64,000 nt of DNA from Aquirufa nivalisilvae (GTDB lineage Bacteria > Bacteroidota > Bacteroidia > Cytophagales > Spirosomataceae): positions 124,001 to 188,000 of the forward strand of contig NZ_SEWX01000002.1 in the NCBI RefSeq assembly GCF_004307455.1. The letters run 5' to 3'. Under the pieces are notes generated by a model. That model ran no database searches. It worked only from the letters and a program-made list of their open reading frames with translations, and was not told the DNA's origin. A program made the translations under genes and the position numbers. Shown one piece after another: positions 54,910-63,737 of the stretch. Every line of letters starts with the position of its first letter. Within the stretch, counting starts at the first letter, position 1.

Positions 54910-56052
54910 ATGGAATTTATGTATCAGGATTTGCCAAAAATTGGATTATTAGGGGGAGGACAGTTAGGACGCATGCTTTTACAAGCAGGCATTGATTTGG
55001 ATTTTCAAATTTCTTGCCTAGATCCAGACCCAGAAGCACCCTGTCATCGCTTGGCATACGAATTTACACAAGGGTCTTTTCAAGACTTTGATACCGTATA
55101 TCAATTTGGCCAAGCACATGATTTGATCAGTATTGAGATTGAACATGTCAATATTGATGCTTTAGAGAAATTAGCCTCTGAAGGGAAGCAGGTGTACCCG
55201 CAGCCTCATTTGCTCCGAATGATTCAGGATAAAAGAACTCAAAAGCAGTTTTTTCAGCAGTATGGATTTCCTACGGCCGACTTCCGATTGATTGAGTCGC
55301 GAGAAGAAATAAATCAACATCTAGATTTTTTACCAGCCTATCAAAAGTTGGGAAAAGGGGGATATGATGGCAAAGGCGTTCAGCTTATTGCTGATGCGTC
55401 TCAAATCGTTGAGGGATTTGATGCACCTGGCCTATTAGAAAAAGCAGTGGATTTCGATAAGGAATTGGCCGTCATTGTTGCGAGAAATATACATGGGGAA
55501 GTTAAGGCCTTTCCAGCTGTGGAAATGGTTTTTCATCCAGTTCAGAATTTAGTTGAGTTTTTAATTTCGCCAGCCGCTATTTCAGATGAAATCGAAGCAC
55601 AAGCAGTCGACATTGCAACTCGATTGATTCAAGAAATGAAAATGGTGGGTCTTTTGGCCGTAGAAATGTTTTTGACCAAAGACGGGCAGGTACTAATCAA
55701 TGAAATTGCTCCTCGTCCACATAATTCAGGTCATCAAACGATTCGAGCAAATACCACTTCTCAATATGAGCAGCATTTAAGAGCCATCGCAGGCTTGCCT
55801 TTGGGAGATACCTCCACGACTGTTTTCGCGGGAATGTTAAATCTTTTAGGCGAGGCTGGGTATACTGGAAAAGTAAAATATGAAGGATTGGAGGAAGCAT
55901 TAGCCATTCCAGGTGTTTTTCCATTTTTATACGGAAAAAAAATAACGAAACCCTTTCGCAAAATGGGGCACGTGAGTATTATTGGTGAGAGTAGAGAGGA
56001 AGTAGAGGAGAAAGCAAATCAAATTAAAAAAATCATTCGTGTTATTAGTTAA
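54910..56052 (+). CDS. purK: 5-(carboxyamino)imidazole ribonucleotide synthase
   Basis: PurK carboxylates AIR with bicarbonate and ATP to N5-CAIR, the substrate of PurE. The 380-residue ATP-grasp protein has IGLLGGGQLGRML, DPDPEAPCHRLA, YQKLGKGGYDGKGVQ with the ATP lysine and glycine-rich loop, and the metal-binding NEIAPRPHNSGHQTI. It is 12 bases ahead of purE and is the first of a four-gene run. Two ATGs (54910, 54922) are equally good starts. Confidence 0.96.
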   Translation: MEFMYQDLPKIGLLGGGQLGRMLLQAGIDLDFQISCLDPDPEAPCHRLAYEFTQGSFQDFDTVYQFGQAHDLISIEIEHVNIDALEKLASEGKQVYPQPHLLRMIQDKRTQKQFFQQYGFPTADFRLIESREEINQHLDFLPAYQKLGKGGYDGKGVQLIADASQIVEGFDAPGLLEKAVDFDKELAVIVARNIHGEVKAFPAVEMVFHPVQNLVEFLISPAAISDEIEAQAVDIATRLIQEMKMVGLLAVEMFLTKDGQVLINEIAPRPHNSGHQTIRANTTSQYEQHLRAIAGLPLGDTSTTVFAGMLNLLGEAGYTGKVKYEGLEEALAIPGVFPFLYGKKITKPFRKMGHVSIIGESREEVEEKANQIKKIIRVIS

Positions 56053-56064
56053 GCAGCAATAGAT

Positions 56065-56553
56065 ATGGTAGGAATCATCATGGGAAGTAGTTCAGATCTT
56101 TCGGTCATGCAAGATGCGATCGAAATCTGTAAGGAATTTGGAGTAGCTTATGAGGTAGATATTGTATCTGCTCATCGTACTCCTGTTAAAATGCTCCAGT
56201 ATGCACAAACAGCAAAAGAGCGGGGTGTCCAAGTAATCATTGCAGGTGCAGGTGGTGCAGCTCATTTGCCAGGTATGGTAGCTTCAGCTACGATTTTACC
56301 AGTCATTGGAGTTCCAGTGAAATCATCTAATTCCATTGATGGTTGGGATTCTGTTTTGTCTATTTTACAAATGCCCAATGGTGTTCCAGTGGCAACAGTT
56401 GCATTGAATGCTTCCAAAAATGCTGGAATCTTAGCGATACAAATGTTAGCTATTTCGGATCAAGCATTATCTCAAAAATTATTGGCTTATAAGCAAGATT
56501 TAATTGAAAAAGTGGCTGAGATGAGCAAAAAAACAAAATCAAATTTGTCATAA
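56065..56553 (+). CDS. purE: N5-carboxyaminoimidazole ribonucleotide mutase (class I PurE)
   Basis: PurE moves the carboxyl group of N5-CAIR to form CAIR. The 162-residue product has [22 protein letters not shown] with the substrate histidine, [13 protein letters not shown] and [10 protein letters not shown]. The class I type fits the purK neighbour. It is followed by a LysM protein after 3 bases. Confidence 0.97.
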   Translation: MVGIIMGSSSDLSVMQDAIEICKEFGVAYEVDIVSAHRTPVKMLQYAQTAKERGVQVIIAGAGGAAHLPGMVASATILPVIGVPVKSSNSIDGWDSVLSILQMPNGVPVATVALNASKNAGILAIQMLAISDQALSQKLLAYKQDLIEKVAEMSKKTKSNLS

Positions 56554-56556
56554 TTC

Positions 56557-57210
56557 ATGAAAAATCCTTTTTCATTCATTAAAGATAGTTCTACAGCCAA
56601 ACTGCCTATTATCACCTTGCTGATATTATTGGCTACCTTATTGGGGCTGATGATGGTGGGTTATGAACATTTTTTGAGCCCGAAATCTGAAGAATTAGTC
56701 AAGGCAGAAAAGCTGAAAATGGAGGAGGATGAAACATTGTTGGATGATCCAACACCTATCATCATTGATTCTACAGAAGATTTGGAACCTGCTACTACTT
56801 CTTCAAATCAGGATGATTCTGCTGCTGCAGCACAACAAGCATTGGAAGAGCAGAAAAAAGAAGCTGAAGCAGAAAAAGTGCCTGAGTCAGAATCCCTAAA
56901 AAATGTTGGAGGTAAAAGTCATGCCTATACGGTGGAAAAAGGAGAGACATTCTTTGGTATAGCCAATCGTTTTGGATTAAAGCCTGATCAATTAAAAGCA
57001 CTCAATCCAGGAGTTGATCCCAATGGAATTAAAGTGGGAGTAACGAAATTGAATGTTAAAATCCAAACTATTCATACGGTAGGCCCAGGAGATGTGCTTC
57101 GGGTAGTAGCTGCCAAATATGGTGTTTCCAAAAAATCTTTGATGGAGGTAAATCATAAAGATCAAGATATTACCTTACGCGGCGAGCAGCTGATTATCCC
57201 TTTACATTAA
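56557..57210 (+). CDS. Membrane-anchored double-LysM protein
   Basis: The 217-residue protein has one N-terminal membrane segment (residues ~18-36), a disordered acidic/Ala-Glu linker (about 45-115), then two LysM repeats: HAYTVEKGETFFGIANRFG and HTVGPGDVLRVVAAKYG. LysM binds the GlcNAc chain of peptidoglycan. It is co-transcribed with purE (3-base gap) and with an M15 peptidase (10-base gap), so the last two genes form a wall-remodelling pair attached to the purine operon. Confidence 0.87.
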   Translation: MKNPFSFIKDSSTAKLPIITLLILLATLLGLMMVGYEHFLSPKSEELVKAEKLKMEEDETLLDDPTPIIIDSTEDLEPATTSSNQDDSAAAAQQALEEQKKEAEAEKVPESESLKNVGGKSHAYTVEKGETFFGIANRFGLKPDQLKALNPGVDPNGIKVGVTKLNVKIQTIHTVGPGDVLRVVAAKYGVSKKSLMEVNHKDQDITLRGEQLIIPLH

Positions 57211-57220
57211 TTTCTATTTC

Positions 57221-58219
57221 ATGCGGAAAGCGCTAATACTCGTATTTCTGAGCATTATTTGCCACGCGGCTTATTCGCAATCTGTTATAAGAACCTGTCA
57301 AACTAGTCGATTGGATAGTCTTCAATGGAAGGATTTGGTATGGATGTTTGCTCAACAAGACAGTCTTTCTACGCTTGAACCGTTTCCCAATTTGACGCTT
57401 ATTTTGGAAGACGCGCAAGGTTTGCGTACAGAAAAGATCTTTCAATCGGATAGCACTTTTCGGAAGAATGATTCGGTAGACGAATATCTAGCTCAACGAA
57501 TACTGATAGATAAACCAGATCTCACGGCTTTTTGGGCTTTGGAATTAGCAGATGATATTAACCAATTTAATTCCTTGAAGGATAGTTTACAAGCTAAATT
57601 CAAGTTCAAATATTATTCCATGCGCTATTCGTCGGAATCGCGCTCTTTGAAACAACAATTATCCTTACAAAAACGAGGAAAATCTAAGATAGCCTTATCG
57701 ATGCATAATTTTAGTTTAGCTGCAGATGTAGCTATTTATCGCAAAAGACGCTATTTGAAACGTGGATTGATGTATGATAAAATGGGCACTATAGCAAAAG
57801 ACTTAGGCTTGTTTTGGGGAGGAGATTTTGTTGGATTCCCTGACTTAGGGCATATTCAGGCTTTCAAAAATTCGGCAGAGCTACTCCGTCAACATCCCAA
57901 TTTGGCATTTGAATTTGAGCATTTTAAAAGTAATTATGAACAAATTTATGTTCAAAAAACCAGTATTGGGAGGGAAGACTTAGTTCAGGATACCAAAGAC
58001 CTGTTGGAAGCTATGAATGAATTTCGCTTGCAGCAACCATGTCTTTGTGAGAGAGCTCAAACCATACCAGAAAATGCACAAGCTTGGTTGAAAATCTATC
58101 AGGAAAATCCTAAACCTAGGATTCACATTAATTTAAAGGAGCAATGGGCTTATGTGCAGCGAGGGAGCAATGGATATTTTTTCCCGCTTGGTTTTTGGCA
58201 GCGACAATCTACCATGTGA
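57221..58219 (+). CDS. Exported M15-family peptidase (peptidoglycan L-Ala-D-Glu or D-Ala-D-Ala type)
   Basis: The 332-residue protein has a signal peptide (ALILVFLSIICHAAYSQ). The C-terminal part contains the zinc ligands of M15 peptidases: His162 and Asp169 in SMHNFSLAADVAIY, FWGGDF, and His211 in LGHIQAF. The N-terminal ~140 residues have no recognised domain. Such enzymes cut the peptide stems of peptidoglycan. It is co-transcribed with the LysM protein and overlaps the 3' end of fmt by 11 bases on the other strand. Confidence 0.82.
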   Translation: MRKALILVFLSIICHAAYSQSVIRTCQTSRLDSLQWKDLVWMFAQQDSLSTLEPFPNLTLILEDAQGLRTEKIFQSDSTFRKNDSVDEYLAQRILIDKPDLTAFWALELADDINQFNSLKDSLQAKFKFKYYSMRYSSESRSLKQQLSLQKRGKSKIALSMHNFSLAADVAIYRKRRYLKRGLMYDKMGTIAKDLGLFWGGDFVGFPDLGHIQAFKNSAELLRQHPNLAFEFEHFKSNYEQIYVQKTSIGREDLVQDTKDLLEAMNEFRLQQPCLCERAQTIPENAQAWLKIYQENPKPRIHINLKEQWAYVQRGSNGYFFPLGFWQRQSTM

Positions 58220-59126
58220 AAGAGTAACCTCTTAGAAATTCAGCTATTTTCATGCGTTTTTTCCCTTCCATCTGCCATTCCAAAATCTGAATGTAGCCAT
58301 CAGCACATCCTACCCTTAGGTAAGTTTTTTGATCCGAATCCCACACTCCAATACCTAAATCGGGTATGATTTCCGGATGAAATTCAACTTGAATGAGCTT
58401 ACAGTTTTTTCCTTGAAACTGCGTGTGTGATCCAGGGAATGGATGCATACCACGAACTAAATTGACAATCTCTTGTCCCGACTTTGACCAATGTACTTCT
58501 CCTGTTGCCCGATGTAATTTTGGGGCAGGTTTCATGTCACCATTTAGTTGCTGAGGAGTAGGATGGATATTCTTCTCTTGAATGGCTTGTGCTGTTTTAA
58601 CGACCAATTTGGCGCCTTTTTTCATCAAACGCTCATAGAGTTGACCGGTGGTATCCGTCGGAGAGATAGATTCTTTTTCTTGAAATAATAAATCTCCTGT
58701 ATCGATTTCGTGCTGCAAGAAAAAGGTGGTTACACCTGTTTCGGTTTCCCCATTAATCACGGCCCAGTGGATAGGGGCTGCACCTCGGTAATTGGGCAAA
58801 AGTGAAGCATGTAGGTTGAAAGTGCCTAAAGGGGGCATGTTCCAAACTGCTTCTGGTAGCATACGAAATGCGACAATCACTTGTAAGTCAGCTTGGTATG
58901 ATTTTAATTCATCTAAAAAGGCAGGGTCTTTTAACTTGAGTGGTTGTAAAACGGGTAAGTTTTTACTTTCGGCAAAAACTTTCACAGGTGAAGCTTGAAT
59001 TTGTTGGCCTCTACCTGCAGGTTTATCAGGGGCTGTAACTACGGCTACAACCGAAAAATTAGCTTCAATTAAAGCTTCAAGGCTAGCAACAGCAAAATCA
59101 GGAGTACCAAAAAAGACAATGCGCAT
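58209..59126 (-). CDS. fmt: Methionyl-tRNA formyltransferase
   Basis: Fmt formylates initiator Met-tRNA. The 305-residue product has VFFGTPDFAVASLEAL, the catalytic triad region FNLHASLLPNYRGAAPIHW and HEIDTGDLL, and the C-terminal tRNA-binding domain RATGEVHWSKSG. Length is normal. It overlaps the M15 gene by 11 bases at the stop and is divergent from greA. Confidence 0.97.
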   Translation of the reverse strand: MRIVFFGTPDFAVASLEALIEANFSVVAVVTAPDKPAGRGQQIQASPVKVFAESKNLPVLQPLKLKDPAFLDELKSYQADLQVIVAFRMLPEAVWNMPPLGTFNLHASLLPNYRGAAPIHWAVINGETETGVTTFFLQHEIDTGDLLFQEKESISPTDTTGQLYERLMKKGAKLVVKTAQAIQEKNIHPTPQQLNGDMKPAPKLHRATGEVHWSKSGQEIVNLVRGMHPFPGSHTQFQGKNCKLIQVEFHPEIIPDLGIGVWDSDQKTYLRVGCADGYIQILEWQMEGKKRMKIAEFLRGYSFTW

Positions 59127-59161
59127 ATAGAAATGATCAATAATTCGGATATTCGAAATGA

Positions 59162-59194
59162 TTTGGGAATCTCTCAGCTTTTTAATTACCTTTG
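59162..59194 (+). promoter_or_regulatory. Promoter for greA (TTTG-21-TACCTTTG)
   Basis: TTTG at 59162-59165 and TACCTTTG at 59187-59194 match both Bacteroidota boxes with a 21-base spacer. The start of transcription would be near 59200, leaving a leader of about 140 bases before the greA ATG. Confidence 0.6.
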
Positions 59195-59280
59195 CAGGGC
59201 AAAATAAACCGAATTACGTGTTATTTATAAAATATTTATTTTAGGAACGAATCCGAAGCAAAACTACGAATAAATTAAGT

Positions 59281-59313
59281 AGAACGGTCGGAGGCCGTTC
59301 TATTTTGTTTTTA
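59281..59313 (+). terminator. Terminator-like hairpin in the greA leader (possible attenuator or sRNA end)
   Basis: AGAACGGTC and GGCCGTTCT pair around GGA (one G-U wobble), followed by ATTTTGTTTTT. This is a credible intrinsic terminator, yet it lies between the greA promoter and the greA start codon. A transcript from the promoter ending here would be about 110 bases long. Confidence 0.6.
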
Positions 59314-59338
59314 TCACCCTTTATAATTAATAAAGCAT

Positions 59339-59812
59339 ATGGCAAAGTTACAATATTACACCGCAGAGGCCCTAGATAAGTTAAAGGCGGAATTGCATCA
59401 CCTAAAGATTCAAGGTAGATCAGATATGGCTAAGCAAATTGCAGAAGCGCGTGATAAAGGTGATTTAAGTGAAAATGCTGAATACGATGCAGCTAAAGAT
59501 GCTCAAGGACTTTTAGAATTGAAAATTTCTAAAATGGAAGAAATTGTGGCCAACGCTCGTGTTTTAGATGAATCAACCATCGATTTGTCCAAAGTGTCTA
59601 TTTATTCTATTGTACAAATTAAGAATACAAAATCAGGTGCTGTCGTTACTTACACCATTGTGTCTGAAGAAGAGGCTGATTTGCGTTCAGGTAAAATATC
59701 AGCTTCATCTCCATTTGGAAAGGGATTGTTAGGTAAGAAGGTGGGAGATTTGGCAGAAATCCAAGCTCCAGCAGGTAAATTGGAATTCGAAATTATATCT
59801 CTTACTCGTTAA
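59339..59812 (+). CDS. greA: Transcription elongation factor GreA
   Basis: GreA rescues backtracked RNA polymerase by stimulating RNA cleavage. The 157-residue product has the N-terminal coiled coil with the acidic tip in GDLSENAEYDAAKDAQG and the C-terminal FKBP-like domain with ASPFGKGLLGKKVGD. The length is normal. The upstream leader holds a terminator-like hairpin (59281-59313), suggesting control by premature termination. Confidence 0.97.
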   Translation: MAKLQYYTAEALDKLKAELHHLKIQGRSDMAKQIAEARDKGDLSENAEYDAAKDAQGLLELKISKMEEIVANARVLDESTIDLSKVSIYSIVQIKNTKSGAVVTYTIVSEEEADLRSGKISASSPFGKGLLGKKVGDLAEIQAPAGKLEFEIISLTR

Positions 59813-59833
59813 TATTATCACATTCAAATCTTG

Positions 59834-59862
59834 AAATCCCAATCAAGCGATTGGGATTTTTT
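59834..59862 (+). terminator. Terminator after greA
   Basis: An 11-bp perfect stem (AAATCCCAATC with GATTGGGATTT) with a 4-base loop and a six-T tail, 21 bases after the greA stop. Confidence 0.9.
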
Positions 59863-59876
59863 GTATTTTAGAGGAT

Positions 59877-61880
59877 ATGAATATTCATTTTGCCCATCCC
59901 ATGTATTTATGGGCTTTATTGGGATTAGCCATACCCCTTTGGATGCATTTTTATCACAAAAAAGCAGCCAAAGTGCTATATTATTCTGATTTAAGTTGGC
60001 TTGAAAAGATTCATCAAGAAGGCAAAGGTTTAAAACAGGTGCAGAAAATCTGGCTTTTAATAGCTAGACTACTCAGTCTGATATTTTTGATTTTAGGATT
60101 TGCCAATCCTCTTGGACCTATGTCTATCGGTCAAGGTTCTCATACTCAATTGGTGCTTTATGTTGATAATAGTCCAGCTCAAGTAATAGGAGCAAGAAAA
60201 GCATATTTAGAGAAATCCCAAAGCCTTCCTTCTAGCCCCAATGGGCAAGCTCAATTGTTTTTCAATGATTTTGAAAGTCAAGATTTTGAGCCTAAAGCAT
60301 GGCCTCAAATCAGGGAACAATGGAATCAACGTGGGCCAGGAATGGATCTTGTGAAGAATGCACAAGTATTGGCTCATGCCCAACAAATCGCTGAAGAAAA
60401 TAATCAAGATCCCTTGTTGTATTGGTTTTCCGATTTTTCAAAGAATAAAGCCTTACCTCAGTTTCCTTCAAAAGGGAATTATGTCATACATCCATTGAAA
60501 GGGATTGATTCTGATAATATATATGTGGATAGCCTACGTTTATCCACTAAATTTATTCGTCCTAATACCAGTTATGAATTGATTGTACGGTTGAAAAATG
60601 GCGGAACCAAATCTGCTAAAAACAGGCAAATGTCTTTGTATTTGAATGATTTCAAGATGGCTACCCAATCTGTTACCTTAGAGTCTGAAGAAGTGACCGA
60701 ATTGCGTTTTCCATTTTCTTTGGCCAAATCGGGTCTTTATAAAGCAAAATTAATGTCGGATGATCCCGTGGCATTTGATAACAGCTTTTACTTCATGTTA
60801 CAAAGTTCTGCGCCACGTAAAATTGACGTAGTTGGTAATCCCCAAAATCTGGAAATGGTATTTGAGCAAGAGGAGTTTTTTGAATTCAAAGCTATTTCCG
60901 CGGCGGAAATATTGCCTTCACATTTGCCTGATGATGCATTTGTGTGTTTGGTGGGTGTAGAGGGAAGATCAGCTTCCGATTGGAAAGCATTAAATGCTTG
61001 GGTTGCTCAAGGACATACTTTGGCCATTATTCCTGATCAAGGTCCCAATGAGGCCGTTTTGCAAGATATCAATCGTTTTTTATCTGGAACAGGAAAGCAA
61101 ATTGAAACTACCTCTCAATCCGAATTACCAGTTCAACAGGTTTCTACTCGGCAATCTTTTTTTCAAGAAATATTAGCTAAAAAATTGTTGAATAATGCTG
61201 CTAAATTATGGACTTCCAAACCGCTTTGGGAGTGGAATCCAGGGAATGAAGTCTTGATTTCTTGGATGAATGGGAAGCCTTTTTTAGAAAAAATTAAGGT
61301 AGGTCAAGGAGCTGTATTTTTGTTTTCATCCCATGTACTTAGTCAGCAAGATGGATTTAATAAACACGGCTTATTTTTACCTGTTTGGCATGAAATGGTC
61401 TTATCCAGTGCTTTGAGTCCAGTTTTACATCAACGGATATCTTCCAAAGGAATAGAAATCAAGGCTAGCCCAGATTTTGTATATGAATCTGCGGAGAAAA
61501 GTTTATTGAGCTGGAATAAGCAAGGTCAAAACTTTATTCCAGAACAAAATTGGCTGGGGAAATCATGGCTATGTCGTATTCCACTAAGTATGATGCAGGA
61601 TATAAGATCTGGGGCAAATGGTTTTATTGAGGCCCAAGTAGGTGGAAAAACAATGAGTATACTAGCTCTTAATTACCCGAAAGAGTTCAGTCAATTGGCT
61701 ACCTATTCTGTTAAAGAATTAGAAGCGAATTATCAAGGTCAAAAACAGGTAAGTATTAGTCAACAAGTTCCCTTGGACTTAGGGGAAGACAATCCTCAGG
61801 CAAGCTGGGCTATGCATTGTTTTGGATTGGCCCTATTTTTCTTTTTGGTAGAAATGGCACTGGTTATTTGGAATAGTTGA
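59877..61880 (+). CDS. BatA-like N-terminal membrane protein (aerotolerance-type)
   Basis: The 667-residue protein begins with the BatA/YfbK N-terminal membrane motif FAHPMYLWALLGLAIPLWMHF, has a second membrane segment (LLIARLLSLIFLILGFANP), then a von Willebrand A-like region with an incomplete metal site (YVDNSPA in place of DxSxS). A long beta-rich periplasmic part follows (NTSYELIVRLKNGG), and a C-terminal membrane segment (HCFGLALFFFLVEMALVIW). Such proteins are common in Bacteroidota; the function is unknown beyond a supposed role in envelope stress. A terminator separates it from greA. Confidence 0.82.
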   Translation: MNIHFAHPMYLWALLGLAIPLWMHFYHKKAAKVLYYSDLSWLEKIHQEGKGLKQVQKIWLLIARLLSLIFLILGFANPLGPMSIGQGSHTQLVLYVDNSPAQVIGARKAYLEKSQSLPSSPNGQAQLFFNDFESQDFEPKAWPQIREQWNQRGPGMDLVKNAQVLAHAQQIAEENNQDPLLYWFSDFSKNKALPQFPSKGNYVIHPLKGIDSDNIYVDSLRLSTKFIRPNTSYELIVRLKNGGTKSAKNRQMSLYLNDFKMATQSVTLESEEVTELRFPFSLAKSGLYKAKLMSDDPVAFDNSFYFMLQSSAPRKIDVVGNPQNLEMVFEQEEFFEFKAISAAEILPSHLPDDAFVCLVGVEGRSASDWKALNAWVAQGHTLAIIPDQGPNEAVLQDINRFLSGTGKQIETTSQSELPVQQVSTRQSFFQEILAKKLLNNAAKLWTSKPLWEWNPGNEVLISWMNGKPFLEKIKVGQGAVFLFSSHVLSQQDGFNKHGLFLPVWHEMVLSSALSPVLHQRISSKGIEIKASPDFVYESAEKSLLSWNKQGQNFIPEQNWLGKSWLCRIPLSMMQDIRSGANGFIEAQVGGKTMSILALNYPKEFSQLATYSVKELEANYQGQKQVSISQQVPLDLGEDNPQASWAMHCFGLALFFFLVEMALVIWNS

Positions 61881-61883
61881 TTC

Positions 61884-62561
61884 TCAGGAACGAGCACCAT
61901 AAATCGCTGATCCCACACGAACCATGGTTGAACCTAGCTTGGCGGCTATAAGGAAATCTCCCGACATACCCATGGACAATTCTTTCCATTCCACTAGGCC
62001 AGTCGAGTATCCTGTTTTATTAGTTTGAAGTTCGATAAATATATCATGTAAGGAGCTAAATTCGGCTACTATTTGTGCTTCATTTTCAGTAAAACTAGCC
62101 ATTCCCATCAGACCGATGATTTTAATATGTTGCAATTCCGCAAACTCGGAACTGGATAATATGCTCAATAATTCATTTTGATCTAGGCCAAATTTACTTT
62201 CTTCTTGAGCAATGTACATTTGAAACAGGCATGGAATGATACGCCCCAGTTTTTTCCCTTGTGCATTAATTTCCTTTAAGAGTTTAAAGGAGTCAACTGA
62301 ATGAATCAAATGAACAAAAGGAGCAATATATTTTACTTTATTCGTTTGTAAATGACCAATCTGATGCCACCTGATGTCAAGAGGAAGTTGACTTTGTTTT
62401 TCTACCATTTCTTGTACTCGGTTTTCTCCAAAGTCTAGAATACCAGCTTCATACGTAGATTTCAATTCCTCAATACTTCGGGTTTTGGTCACGGCGATGA
62501 GTTTCGCAGAACTGGATTTCAATTGTGACTGTATCGTTGAAATATGTTGAGCGATGGACAT
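61884..62561 (-). CDS. YggS-family PLP-binding protein
   Basis: The 225-residue product belongs to the YggS/PROSC family, which binds pyridoxal phosphate and helps PLP homeostasis. The PLP lysine is in LIAVTKTRS; further motifs are DFGENRVQEMVEK, WHQIGHLQTNKVKYI, LSMGMSGDFLIA and STMVRVGSAIYGAR. Length is normal. It is convergent with the BatA-like gene. Confidence 0.95.
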   Translation of the reverse strand: MSIAQHISTIQSQLKSSSAKLIAVTKTRSIEELKSTYEAGILDFGENRVQEMVEKQSQLPLDIRWHQIGHLQTNKVKYIAPFVHLIHSVDSFKLLKEINAQGKKLGRIIPCLFQMYIAQEESKFGLDQNELLSILSSSEFAELQHIKIIGLMGMASFTENEAQIVAEFSSLHDIFIELQTNKTGYSTGLVEWKELSMGMSGDFLIAAKLGSTMVRVGSAIYGARS

Positions 62562-62617
62562 GGTTGAAATTTGTAAAAGATTGAATGAAGAAAAAAATAA
62601 AAGTAAAATTAATTTAT

Positions 62618-62625
62618 TATTTTTG
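62618..62625 (+). promoter_or_regulatory. Bacteroidota -7 promoter box for coiled-coil membrane protein gene
   Basis: TATTTTTG matches TAnnTTTG. Transcription would begin near 62632, five bases before the first ATG (62637), so one of the later ATGs (62673 or 62688) may be the real start. Confidence 0.4.
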
Positions 62626-62636
62626 ATTCTAGGAGT

Positions 62637-63650
62637 ATGATATACGTCGGCTCTTACAAGAAAAATTTGAACATGGAGTCAGATACTATGAGTTCCAAAG
62701 AGAAAAGTCAGCAGCGGGTTATTGGAGTGCTTTCTTTGCTTCTTCTATTAATGAGCGGGCTTTGGGTGTGTGAACATTATCAAATTCAACTTTTTTCCTT
62801 AGGTAAAACGGAGGGGAAGTTTGCGGAGAGTGCCAGTGAGCAACTGGATTCTATCTCGAAGCAATTGCAATTGCGCATGATTCAAATCAAGAAATTAGGT
62901 GGACGAGTGAGTGAGTTGGAAATTGCTCGTGAACAAATTTTGGGGGATAAAAAGGAATTAGCTGAAAATCCTAAAATGAATGAGGCTGATTTTAAGCATA
63001 AATTGGCTTATTATCTGCGTTTATTGGGGTTGAAAGATCAGGAAATTAAGAAATTAAGAAAGGAAAATACCTTTTTGTTAGCAAGAAACGATTCCTTAAG
63101 TCGTGAGGCAAAATTATTGCAAGATGGTTTATCCAATGTTCAGAAAGCCTTGAAAGATTCCTCAGAAACATTCGGTTTAAAGCAAAGAGAGTTAAATGAG
63201 CGATCCAGGATTTTGGAAGTAAGAAATCAAGAGCTGGTAGAAAAGGTATCTGTTGCCGCAGCATTGCGAGCAGAGGGAGTGAATGTGTATGCTATTTCAT
63301 CCCGAGGAAAAGAAGTTGGGATTCATAAATCGAAAAAAATAGATAAGATTCGAGTTATTTTCCACTTGCAGGAAAATCCATTGGCTTCTAAGGAAGTAAA
63401 AACGATTTATTTGCGCATTATTGAACCGACGGGGCAGACATTGTCGGATTATTCATTGGGTTCAGGAACTTTAAGTTTTAAGGGAAAGGAGCTTTCATAT
63501 ACTGCCAAGCAGCGTATATTTTATGAAAACAATCACCAGTCTGTAGAATTTATTTATGCTAGATCAGTCCCTTACCGAGAGGGGAAGCATGAAATTGAGT
63601 TATATGCAGAAGGTTTCCTGATTGGCCTTGGTTCTTTCGAAGTTAAATAA
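62637..63650 (+). CDS. Membrane-anchored coiled-coil protein of unknown function
   Basis: Up to 337 residues. One membrane segment (VIGVLSLLLLLMSGLWVC, residues ~30-48) is followed by a long coiled coil (residues ~65-215) rich in Leu, Glu and Lys heptads, then a C-terminal ~120-residue beta domain with KIDKIRVIFHLQENPLASKE and TIYLRIIEPTG. The layout recalls periplasmic or cytoplasmic scaffold proteins of Bacteroidota. I do not recognise a family. Start is uncertain between 62637, 62673 and 62688. It lies immediately upstream of rpsF, which has its own promoter. Confidence 0.7.
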   Translation: MIYVGSYKKNLNMESDTMSSKEKSQQRVIGVLSLLLLLMSGLWVCEHYQIQLFSLGKTEGKFAESASEQLDSISKQLQLRMIQIKKLGGRVSELEIAREQILGDKKELAENPKMNEADFKHKLAYYLRLLGLKDQEIKKLRKENTFLLARNDSLSREAKLLQDGLSNVQKALKDSSETFGLKQRELNERSRILEVRNQELVEKVSVAAALRAEGVNVYAISSRGKEVGIHKSKKIDKIRVIFHLQENPLASKEVKTIYLRIIEPTGQTLSDYSLGSGTLSFKGKELSYTAKQRIFYENNHQSVEFIYARSVPYREGKHEIELYAEGFLIGLGSFEVK

Positions 63651-63670
63651 GCAATTATTTCTTACAAGTT

Positions 63671-63700
63671 TTTGATTGTGAAGTATTTTTGATACTTTTG
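63671..63700 (+). promoter_or_regulatory. Promoter for rpsF (TTTG-18-TACTTTTG)
   Basis: TTTG at 63671-63674 and TACTTTTG at 63693-63700 match both consensus boxes with an 18-base spacer, about 37 bases before the rpsF ATG. One of the best promoter matches in the window. Confidence 0.65.
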
Positions 63701-63737
63701 CAGTCCAATTTTAATTTTTTACTAACAACAATTTTTT

